From positions 1-6,861 of the forward strand of contig JAIRWJ010000079.1 of the NCBI GenBank assembly GCA_031269065.1: a DNA stretch of 6,861 nt. Reading direction: 5' to 3'. This document shows, piece after piece, positions 1 to 5,833 of the stretch (its first letter is position 1; each line of letters begins with the position of its first letter). Source of the stretch: Rickettsiales bacterium. Its GTDB lineage: Bacteria > Pseudomonadota > Alphaproteobacteria > Rickettsiales > UBA1997. A program made the position numbers and the translations under genes. The notes beneath the pieces were generated by a model. That model was given only the letters and a program-made list of their open reading frames with translations, had not been told where the DNA came from and did not search any database.

Positions 1-1014
1 TAGGTTTAGGTCCCGGGTGATTTCCCGGGAGAGGGAGGAGGTTAGTTGTTTGGTGACTATTTCTTCGTTTAGTTTGGTTTTTAGATCTGTTTTTTTATCA
101 TTTTTTTTTGTTTCTAGAATATTTTTGGTTTGTTCTCTGAGTTTGCTGTAGTTATTCTGGGCTAGACTGTGGTCTAGTTTTTTGAATCTGTCTAGAGAGT
201 TTTTTGCAGATTCTTTGTCTCTGTCTCTTTCCCTTTCCCAGTCTCTGACTTTGCTCCTGTCTCTATTTTCGGAAGTTTCTCTTTCTTTTCCATCTTTTTC
301 TTTCCTAGCTCTGGTCTTATCTATTCTTGCGTCCCGGAGTCGGTTGACGAAGCCAAGGAGACCTCGGGTTCTTCTGGCATTGCCGACAATTTCTCTTCTG
401 ACGGGGCCTAGCGCTGTCACTCCCTGGGTTATTTTTTGGTCTTTGAGAATATTCTGTATTTTATTCACCAGTCTTTCTAGACCAAGATGTTTGCAAATAG
501 TTTTTAGAAAGGATGCTATTATTTTGGCTATGGCTTTTCTAGTTTTGTTTTCTTTTTTGAGCTTTTCTATGGTGTTGATGTTCTGAACTATTTTGTTGAG
601 CTGGTCAGCATTGACCAATTTTCTGAGACTTACTTTTCTAGCGAAGAGAGATAGTTTATCCACAAGTCTTCGGATGACGTTTCTGAAGATACCTGCCCAA
701 CTTTTTTCATCATCTAGTCTGCGACTGAGTTCAGATATTTTCAGGGAGAATAGAAGAAAAAATATTCTGTGGGTTTTAACGAGAACAAAAGTAAGTCTAA
801 ATATTGTAGCCCAGATACTAACCTGTTTTGAGTCACTTCCCCAGGCTATTAGACTGTAGCCTAGAAGATCTGGTAGCAGCATACAGTAGAGTAGTACTGC
901 AGAGAGACCATCAGAACTTGAGGGATTAGCCAGATAGTTACGCAGCACTCTGCCGTAGAGTTTTTTATTATCTAGAAGCTTTTCTTCCCCACACACTTTT
1001 TCTCGTTTTTCCAA
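1..1014 (-). CDS. Unrecognised basic protein with two N-terminal hydrophobic segments, 3' end beyond the left edge
   Basis: The minus frame is open without a stop for 338 codons from a TTG at 1014-1012 to position 1, and it continues off the window. The upstream in-frame stop is TAA at about 1037-1035. TTG is chosen because AGAGAG (1026-1021) lies 6 nt before it; GTG at 996-994 and ATG at 882-880 (codon 45) are alternatives. From TTG, residues 37-58 and 65-91 are hydrophobic and could be membrane segments. Residues about 99-235 are Lys/Arg/Ile/Leu-rich and probably helical. Residues 239-270 are a charged run of Arg with Glu/Asp, including WERERDRDKES. The rest is polar and coiled-coil-like. 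Codon use matches nusA, with ATA for 13 of 22 Ile and AGA as the main Arg codon, which supports real coding on this strand. The open frames on the opposite strand here look like shadows. I recognise no family. A membrane-associated or secreted lineage-specific protein is possible, but that is inference. Confidence 0.72.
   Translation of the reverse strand, partial: MEKREKVCGEEKLLDNKKLYGRVLRNYLANPSSSDGLSAVLLYCMLLPDLLGYSLIAWGSDSKQVSIWATIFRLTFVLVKTHRIFFLLFSLKISELSRRLDDEKSWAGIFRNVIRRLVDKLSLFARKVSLRKLVNADQLNKIVQNINTIEKLKKENKTRKAIAKIIASFLKTICKHLGLERLVNKIQNILKDQKITQGVTALGPVRREIVGNARRTRGLLGFVNRLRDARIDKTRARKEKDGKERETSENRDRSKVRDWERERDRDKESAKNSLDRFKKLDHSLAQNNYSKLREQTKNILETKKNDKKTDLKTKLNEEIVTKQLTSSLSREITRDLNL
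211..264. repeat. Low-complexity GTCTCT/TTTCCC tract inside the left-edge ORF
   Basis: The plus strand here is almost pure pyrimidine, with repeated GTCTCT and CCTTTCCC units. On the coding (minus) strand it reads as purine-rich GAGACA/GGGAAA units that encode alternating Arg and Glu/Asp residues. It is a simple-sequence tract within the gene, not a mobile element. Such tracts can expand or contract between strains. Confidence 0.5.
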
Positions 1015-1042
1015 AGGTGTCTCTCTATTTATAATTTACTCT

Positions 1043-1070
1043 ATTATCCCGATGAACTTTTTTAAATCAA
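1043..1070 (-). promoter_or_regulatory. Candidate promoter for the left-edge ORF
   Basis: On the minus strand TTGATT (1070-1065, 4 of 6 to the -35 consensus) is followed after 16 nt by GATAAT (1048-1043, 5 of 6 to the -10). It would start RNA near 1036, about 22 nt before the TTG start at 1014. A second -10-like TATAAA lies at 1033-1028 with a poor -35. In AT-rich DNA such matches are common, so support is moderate at best. Confidence 0.35.
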
Positions 1071-1211
1071 GGAGCTTTTGGGATTTTTATGTAATTACCC
1101 GAGCTTCTCTTGAAACGGCGGGGCGTCTAATCCCGCCTAACAGCAATTATTTTAGGAGAAAAAGATAGGAAACAACAATTTTTGAGCAGCTCTGAAACCG
1201 CTATATAGTAC

Positions 1212-1240
1212 TTGACACCTATTACTGTCTGTGCTATAGT
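1212..1240 (+). promoter_or_regulatory. Sigma70-type promoter of the nusA-infB operon
   Basis: A perfect -35 box TTGACA (1212-1217) is separated by exactly 17 nt from TATAGT (1235-1240, 5 of 6 to TATAAT). The predicted start is near 1247, giving a leader of about 140 nt before nusA. It is one of the two strongest promoter matches in the window and faces the housekeeping operon, as expected for constitutive expression. Confidence 0.8.
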
Positions 1241-1246
1241 CCGACC

Positions 1247-1385
1247 AAATCGATGCCAAAGGGGTAGTAGATAACTGGTCTGCTACCACGGAGGGCAGTG
1301 GTGGGCTGGAGCTCGGTTGGCTAGGCCGGTCTGGTGACGTGTTTTATGGTAAATTGGTTTTTAGTAGTGTTAGGCAAAGGTAGTT
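1247..1385 (+). promoter_or_regulatory. Structured 5' leader of nusA with two competing hairpins
   Basis: Hairpin A pairs GGTAGTAGA (1263-1271) with TCTGCTACC (1279-1287): 9 bp with one G-U and a 7-nt loop. Hairpin B pairs CTACCAC (1283-1289) with GTGGTGG (1298-1304): 7 bp with one G-U and an 8-nt loop. Both need CTACC at 1283-1287, so they exclude each other. The following 40 nt are G-rich and could fold further. No T-run follows either stem, so a classical terminator is not visible. A pause, RNA-binding or translation-control role would be inference. nusA operons in other bacteria are known to be autoregulated, which makes a regulatory leader plausible. Confidence 0.4.
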
Positions 1386-1393
1386 ATGGCTGA
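1346..1393 (+). CDS. Possible 15-codon upstream ORF overlapping the nusA start
   Basis: ATG at 1346 opens a frame encoding MVNWFLVVLGKGSYG and ends at TGA 1391-1393. GGTGA (1333-1337), complementary to the 3' end of 16S rRNA, sits 8 nt upstream, a reasonable ribosome site. The ORF covers the nusA Shine-Dalgarno, and its stop lies just after the nusA start codon, giving the 8-nt overlap ATGGCTGA. This geometry would allow translational coupling. There is no homology or codon evidence, since the ORF is too short, and it may be chance. Confidence 0.25.
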   Translation: MVNWFLVVLGKGSYG

Positions 1394-2819
1394 CGTGGTT
1401 AAGGGGAGCAGAGAATTACTGCTAGTAGTGGAAGGACTTGCAAATGACAAGGGAATAGATATTGGTAGCGTTATGGGTGCCATGGAAGAAGGAATGAAAT
1501 TGGCAGCGAGAAAGAAATATGGTTCCGATCTGGCTGTAGAATGTTCTATAGACAGAAGAAGCGGCAATATAAAGCTATACAATGTTCTTGAGGTTGTTGA
1601 TGACAAGAACTCTGATGGAGTGGATAGCAAAGTACAGATCACTCTGACAGATGCGGCTAGCCGGATAAAAAATAACAGAGCTGTTTTCCAGGAAAGTATA
1701 GAGGTTGGTAAGACAATAAGGATTGAGCTGCCGCCCATGGATATGAGTAGAGTTGTGGCCCAGATAGCAAAGAATGAGATAGTTAAGAAGATAAAGGAAG
1801 CCGAGAAGGAGAAGGAGTACAACGAGTTTATAAACAAGGTTGGTACTGTTGTCAGTGGAGTCGTTAAGAAGACGGGACAGAGAAATATAGTCGTTGAGGT
1901 GGATGGCTATGAAACTCTGCTCAGTAAGGATAATTTGATTCCTGGAGAATATTACAGAGTTGGAGATAGACTTAAGGCCTATGTTACGGATGTGATTCGG
2001 GGAAATGATAACCAAATGTTCTTGTCCAGGGTTGACAATAGTTTTCTGGTTGAACTGATGAAACAGGAGATTGCGGAGATGTATGACGGTCTTATAGAGG
2101 CCAAGGGTGTCGCCCGAGATGCCGGATCTAAGGCGAAAGTTGTGGTCTATTCTAGAGATAATCTAGGTGATGTGGTGGGTATCTGTGTCGGTCCAAGAGG
2201 ATGTAAAATACAGGCTGTTTCTGGTGAGCTCCGGGGAGAAAAAATAGATGTGATAAAATGGTCTGAGGATAGAGCAGAGCTGGTTGCCAATCTCCTCTCA
2301 CCAGCCAAGGTCAGTAAGGTTATAGTTAATGATAATCTGGGTCTCATAGATGTTGTGCTGCCCAGGGACCAGTTGAATCTGGCTATAGGTAGAGGAGGAC
2401 AGAATATTAGATTAGCCTCCCGAATAGCTGGAGGAAGAATTAATATAATGACCGACGAGGAAGAAAAACAAAAACGAACGAAAGAATTCAGCAGCACTAC
2501 GGCTTTGTTTGTTAATGCTCTGGATGTGGAAGAGGTTATAGCCCAGCTATTGATTGCCTACGGCTACTCAACCGTCGAAGAACTGGCCAGCGCCAGTGTT
2601 GAGAGACTCAAGAAAATAGAGGGTTTTGACGAAGACATAGCTGCTGAGATTAAGAGCAGAGCTGAGGAATACGTAGAAAATCCTGAAGGGTTTATGGACA
2701 ACGGAGGTGAAGCCGAAGTGGATGAGGACAATAGCAACGAAGAAGGGGATGTCGCAGAAACTTGTGAGGCTGGCGGCGACCATGGAAGTGGCGAACTGGT
2801 TCCAGAACAGGAAATCTAA
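1386..2819 (+). CDS. nusA: Transcription termination/antitermination factor NusA
   Basis: NusA is a cytoplasmic RNA polymerase-binding factor that modulates pausing, intrinsic termination and rRNA antitermination. The 477 residues show the expected order. An N-terminal polymerase-binding domain spans about 1-135. An S1 domain spans about 150-212 (VVSGVVKK to MFLSR). KH1 has its GxxG loop GPRG at 269-272, and KH2 has GRGG at 335-338 within LAIGRGGQNIRLA. A single C-terminal helix-hairpin-helix (AR-type) repeat spans about 372-432. An acidic Glu/Asp/Gly tail of about 45 residues follows. E. coli NusA (495 aa) has two AR repeats, so one seems missing or replaced by the tail. The ATG is supported by AAGG at 1377-1380, 5 nt upstream, and an in-frame TAG at 1371. 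It is first in the operon with infB 22 nt downstream; rimP does not precede it. The frame is intact. Confidence 0.97.
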   Translation: MADVVKGSRELLLVVEGLANDKGIDIGSVMGAMEEGMKLAARKKYGSDLAVECSIDRRSGNIKLYNVLEVVDDKNSDGVDSKVQITLTDAASRIKNNRAVFQESIEVGKTIRIELPPMDMSRVVAQIAKNEIVKKIKEAEKEKEYNEFINKVGTVVSGVVKKTGQRNIVVEVDGYETLLSKDNLIPGEYYRVGDRLKAYVTDVIRGNDNQMFLSRVDNSFLVELMKQEIAEMYDGLIEAKGVARDAGSKAKVVVYSRDNLGDVVGICVGPRGCKIQAVSGELRGEKIDVIKWSEDRAELVANLLSPAKVSKVIVNDNLGLIDVVLPRDQLNLAIGRGGQNIRLASRIAGGRINIMTDEEEKQKRTKEFSSTTALFVNALDVEEVIAQLLIAYGYSTVEELASASVERLKKIEGFDEDIAAEIKSRAEEYVENPEGFMDNGGEAEVDEDNSNEEGDVAETCEAGGDHGSGELVPEQEI

Positions 2820-2841
2820 TTTTTGAGGAAAGTCCGGGCGT
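2820..2841 (+). promoter_or_regulatory. nusA-infB gap with the infB ribosome binding site
   Basis: The 22-nt spacer contains GAGGA (2825-2829), the likely Shine-Dalgarno for infB. It lies 12 nt from the ATG, longer than the usual 5-9 nt, which may lower initiation unless it is coupled to nusA translation. The spacer also contains GAGGAAAGTCCGGGC (2825-2839), identical to the conserved 5' core signature of bacterial RNase P RNA. No other part of that RNA is seen, so the match is probably coincidental. Confidence 0.6.
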
Positions 2842-5508
2842 ATGCAAAAACAGCGAGAGAAAAGAAGTACAATAACCCTAGGTTTTAAAAGAACTAATCA
2901 GGAGGAGGTTGTTAGTGGCACTAGGATTTCGAGTGGTGGCATGACCCTCCTGGAGGAAAGACAGAAGTTCCTGAGAGAAGCCCAAATCCGAAACGGCGAA
3001 CAGAATACTTCTCGACGTGATCAGGTAGCTGTCGTCGACACTAAACTGCTAGACAATAAAACCGCTGCCGAGGTCAACCTGGAGACAGAGAGTATTCCAG
3101 AAAAGGAGGAGGAGGAAAAGGTTTTGACTCAGAAAACAGGTGGTGATGCGTGTGAAATAAAAAATGAGACGGAAAGTAAAGTAGAGAGCAAGACAAAAGA
3201 TGAGACTAGAGCTGGTCGGGAGGTATCTAGGTTTGGGCGTGGTAAATTTGAGGCGAAATCTGGAGTCAGGGCATTCCGCAGAAAAAACTCGGGACCTAGG
3301 GAACCTAAAGAACAAAAGAATATTTACGATGCAAGTAAGAGTTTTGGAGATAGGAGAAAACCTGGCGAAGGGGGCTATGAGAGAAAATCGGATGCCAAAG
3401 ATGGAACGGAGCGGGCCGATGAGAACAGAAAGGCAAATTCTGGAGTTTTTGAGAGCGGCGATGAAAATGCAAAGCTAAATTTAGTATCCAGCACAAAGAG
3501 TAGCGAACTTTTTAGCAGTAAAAAGAGCGTACGGGGGGATAGCAAATCTAAGGCAAATAAAAGCGATTTCGAAGAGGGTAGCTTAGAAAAACTGGATAAA
3601 AAAATTTCTAAAGACAGGCAGGAAAAGTACTCAAAGAACATACATACATATGTTTTTAGCGAGGATGAGGATGAGAATTCCCCAAGCAGCTCTGGCAAAT
3701 ACAATAGACCCCGAAGAAGAGCAAAGAAAACTAATTTTGGTGGATCCCACTTGCAACAGAAGGTATTTAAAAGTGTTAATATTCCTGAGTTTGTGCTGGT
3801 TTCTGACCTTGCCGACAGGATGAATGAAAAAAAATCTAATATAGTCAAGAAACTCCTCGCAATGGGAGTGAAAGCAACAGTTAACCAGATTATAGACGCC
3901 GATACAGCCGAGTTGATAGTCATGGAATTTGGACACACTCCGAATAGAGTGTCAGATTCGGATATAGAAAATGTTCTAAGCAAGGGCATAGGTACCGAAT
4001 TTATAGCCAGAAGCCCAGTGGTTACGGTGATGGGACACGTTGACCACGGAAAAACTTCTCTGCTCGATGCTCTGAGAACCACAAACATAGCCGAAAGCGA
4101 ATCAGGTGGTATAACGCAGCATATAGGAGCCTCTAGGGTCGATCTGTCTGGGGATAGATTTATCACTTTCATAGATACCCCCGGTCATGAAGCATTCACC
4201 GAGATGCGGATGAGAGGAGCTAATGTAACGGATATAGTGGTGCTTGTGGTAGCGGCTGACGATGGCATAAAAGACCAGACAATAGAAGCCATAAATCACA
4301 CAAAAGCCGCAAAGGTTCCTATAGTTGTGGCTATCAATAAAATTGATAAGATAGGAGCTAATCCAGATAAGGTTAAACAGGATTTGCTGCAGCATGGCAT
4401 TGTGGCTGCAGAGTTTGGTGGTAATGTCATTTTTGTCAATGTTTCGGCGAAAAATAGAACAAATCTTGACAAACTTATGGAGGCCATCCTTTTCCAGGCT
4501 GAAATTTTGGATCTAAAGGCGCCCATGGACTGTGAGGCCAGCGGAGCTGTCATAGAAAGTAAGATGGAGGTCCAGCGGGGAGTTGTGACAACAGTTCTGG
4601 TACAGAAAGGTATACTGAGTGTGGGAGACATAGTTCTGGCAGGTACCAGCTATGGTAAAATCAGAAAAATGGTGGACGATAGGAAAAAAGTCCACGAAAG
4701 TGCCTATCCATCAATGGCTGTTGAGGTTCTGGGATTGGATACTACCCCTAGTGCCGGTGTGGCATTTAATGTTGTCTTCGCAGAGAAGGATGCCAGAGAC
4801 ATAATATCCTACCGAGAGCGAAAGGAGAGAGAAAGTAAAGAAGCGAGAAGATCCGGAAAGAGTGTTGAAAATATTCTAAAGCAGGTCAAAGATGAAAATC
4901 GAAAGCAGTTGTCATTGATATTAAAAACTGACGCCAGTGGCTCCACCGAGGCCATAGCCGGAACTCTGATGAAGCTTGAGACCAGAGAGGTGAGCATAGA
5001 AATAGTCCATGGAGCCGTTGGGTCCATAACCGAGTCCGATGTCAATCTAGCTCTAACCTCCGGCGCACTGATAGTGGCCTTTAATGTTCGAGCTAATACT
5101 CTAGTGAAAGACATGGCTAAGGAGAAAGGTATTGATGTTAAATACTATTCCGTGATCTATGATATTGTAAATGACATCAGATCTATAATGTCTGGACTTC
5201 TAGATCCACTGGAGAAAGAAAAAATAATAGGCCAGGCCGAGATAAGAGAAGTTATAAAAATTTCCGGAGTTGGGAAGATAGCTGGATGTTTTGTCACTGA
5301 CGGCGAAATACATAGAAACTCGAATGTTCGCCTTGTTAGAGACGGCATTGTTGTTTTTGATGGAAAAATAAAAACTCTAAAGAGATTCAAAGATGACGTT
5401 AGAGAGGTTAAAAACAACTATGAATGTGGTATATCTTTGGAAAACTATGATAACTTGGTTGAAAAGGATCTCATAGAGTGTTACGAGAAGGTTATGGAGA
5501 AGAGATAG
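2842..5508 (+). CDS. infB: Translation initiation factor IF-2
   Basis: IF-2 is the GTPase that brings fMet-tRNA to the 30S subunit and promotes 50S joining. At 888 residues it is close to E. coli IF-2 (890). Residues 1-300 are a charged Lys/Ser/Glu-rich low-complexity extension that starts with TITLGFKR (10-17). The IF2_N-type helical domain is at about 307-362. The G domain has G1 GHVDHGKT (398-405), the G2 Thr in GGITQH (425), G3 DTPGH (445-449, with catalytic His449), G4 NKID (499-502) and G5 SAK (535-537). Domain II is at about 567-650, a charged linker helix at 651-690, domain III at about 690-790 and the fMet-tRNA-binding C-terminal domain at about 794-885 with YECG. In the last domain the usual GYECG reads NYECG and the usual EGD reads EKD, both mild deviations. 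The first ATG is preferred because the N-terminal motif follows it; an internal ATG at 2941 could give a shorter form. It is co-transcribed with nusA, and neither ylxR nor rbfA flanks it. Confidence 0.97.
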   Translation: MQKQREKRSTITLGFKRTNQEEVVSGTRISSGGMTLLEERQKFLREAQIRNGEQNTSRRDQVAVVDTKLLDNKTAAEVNLETESIPEKEEEEKVLTQKTGGDACEIKNETESKVESKTKDETRAGREVSRFGRGKFEAKSGVRAFRRKNSGPREPKEQKNIYDASKSFGDRRKPGEGGYERKSDAKDGTERADENRKANSGVFESGDENAKLNLVSSTKSSELFSSKKSVRGDSKSKANKSDFEEGSLEKLDKKISKDRQEKYSKNIHTYVFSEDEDENSPSSSGKYNRPRRRAKKTNFGGSHLQQKVFKSVNIPEFVLVSDLADRMNEKKSNIVKKLLAMGVKATVNQIIDADTAELIVMEFGHTPNRVSDSDIENVLSKGIGTEFIARSPVVTVMGHVDHGKTSLLDALRTTNIAESESGGITQHIGASRVDLSGDRFITFIDTPGHEAFTEMRMRGANVTDIVVLVVAADDGIKDQTIEAINHTKAAKVPIVVAINKIDKIGANPDKVKQDLLQHGIVAAEFGGNVIFVNVSAKNRTNLDKLMEAILFQAEILDLKAPMDCEASGAVIESKMEVQRGVVTTVLVQKGILSVGDIVLAGTSYGKIRKMVDDRKKVHESAYPSMAVEVLGLDTTPSAGVAFNVVFAEKDARDIISYRERKERESKEARRSGKSVENILKQVKDENRKQLSLILKTDASGSTEAIAGTLMKLETREVSIEIVHGAVGSITESDVNLALTSGALIVAFNVRANTLVKDMAKEKGIDVKYYSVIYDIVNDIRSIMSGLLDPLEKEKIIGQAEIREVIKISGVGKIAGCFVTDGEIHRNSNVRLVRDGIVVFDGKIKTLKRFKDDVREVKNNYECGISLENYDNLVEKDLIECYEKVMEKR

Positions 5509-5609
5509 TGCGATCACCAAGATGTTCCTTCCTCAGGTAGCACGGCCAGAGCCAGTCGTGAGGATCCCCCCGATGTCCAATCCGGTATCTTTATATTTCA
5601 AATTTTTGA

Positions 5610-5646
5610 GTAGGTGATTTGTCTGCGCTCTTTCAAACACACCTAC
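5610..5646. repeat. Inverted repeat GTAGGTG/CACCTAC
   Basis: GTAGGTG (5610-5616) pairs perfectly with CACCTAC (5640-5646), and inside it TTTG pairs with CAAA across a small internal loop, leaving a 12-nt loop. Neither strand has a T-run directly after the stem. It could be a weak or Rho-assisted end of the infB transcript, an operator, or chance. It lies between two copies of CAATCCGGT (5578-5586 and 5666-5674). Confidence 0.35.
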
Positions 5647-5734
5647 GTCCGAGCAAATACACAAACAATCCGGTCTACCTGCTAAAATACCAAAAAAGCG
5701 GGAAAGTAGAGAGATAGAGAAGGTTATAAACCAG

Positions 5735-5764
5735 TTGAATAATAATTTTTATTAAACCTATAAT
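5735..5764 (+). promoter_or_regulatory. Promoter of the serine ammonia-lyase gene
   Basis: TTGAAT (5735-5740, 4 of 6) is followed by an 18-nt spacer and a perfect TATAAT (5759-5764). The predicted start is near 5771, leaving a leader of about 63 nt. This indicates that sdaA is transcribed separately from nusA-infB. The surrounding DNA is AT-rich, which both helps melting and raises the rate of chance matches. Confidence 0.6.
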
Positions 5765-5833
5765 TATAAATAATATTGCATTTGTTATTCTTTCAGATAT
5801 TTTCTCATTACTTTCCAAAAATAAGGAATTGTT

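Larger units (their letters stand above)
1015..1385. other. Divergent intergenic control region between the left-edge ORF and nusA
   Basis: There is no protein gene here beyond a possible 15-codon upstream ORF that extends into nusA. The left part is AT-rich and holds the candidate minus promoter. The middle has a perfect 6-bp hairpin (GGCGGG 1117-1122, CCCGCC 1132-1137, 9-nt loop) with no T-run on either strand, so it is not an obvious intrinsic terminator. It could be an operator or a chance structure. The right part holds the nusA promoter and a G-rich leader. No tRNA was seen, and rimP, which usually precedes nusA, is absent. Confidence 0.6.
5509..5833. other. Intergenic region infB-sdaA, no convincing gene
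   Basis: This gap lies where rbfA/truB often follow infB, but I see no rbfA. Positions 5509-5720 are richer in GC than the AT-rich 5720-5833. Several frames are open here: a 31-codon plus ORF from ATG 5522 (stop 5615-5617), 34 codons in the infB frame after its TAG, and a 71-codon minus frame (5748-5533) without ATG. None has both a good start and a recognisable motif. A 6-bp hairpin (CACGGC 5541-5546, GTCGTG 5555-5560, one G-U) lacks a T-run, so no intrinsic terminator for infB is visible. The right end carries the sdaA promoter and ribosome site. The area may be a decayed gene. Confidence 0.5.

Noticed and set aside
182..859. Two plus-strand open frames (182-586 and 593-859), Ser/Leu-rich
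   Set aside because: They lie opposite the long minus ORF. Their Ser/Leu richness is the reverse complement of its Arg/Glu/Lys codons, and no ribosome site or family was recognised.
1117..1137. GGCGGG/CCCGCC hairpin as an intrinsic terminator
   Set aside because: No T-run follows on either strand and no gene ends nearby, since both neighbours start away from it.
1247..1345. A tRNA (such as the metY often found upstream of rimP-nusA in enterobacteria) in the nusA leader
   Set aside because: There is no T-arm GGTTCRANYCC block and no acceptor pairing with a 3' CCA-type end; the 9-bp stem does not fit a tRNA arm.
2825..3240. A full RNase P RNA gene starting at the 15-nt match
   Set aside because: The downstream sequence is the coding start of infB. 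The two ACAGAA hexamers seen (2962 area and 3000-3005) lack the CCGGCTTA that should follow, and no conserved internal region was found.
3375..4172. 265-codon minus-strand open frame
   Set aside because: It is fully antisense to infB, whose protein is unmistakable, and it has no recognisable domain.
5541..5560. Hairpin after infB as a Rho-independent terminator
   Set aside because: The stem is 6 bp with a G-U pair, and it is followed by AGGATCC rather than a T-run.
5509..5610. Stop-codon readthrough extension of IF-2
   Set aside because: The IF-2 C-terminus is already complete at the TAG, and the 34 extra codons show no conserved motif.
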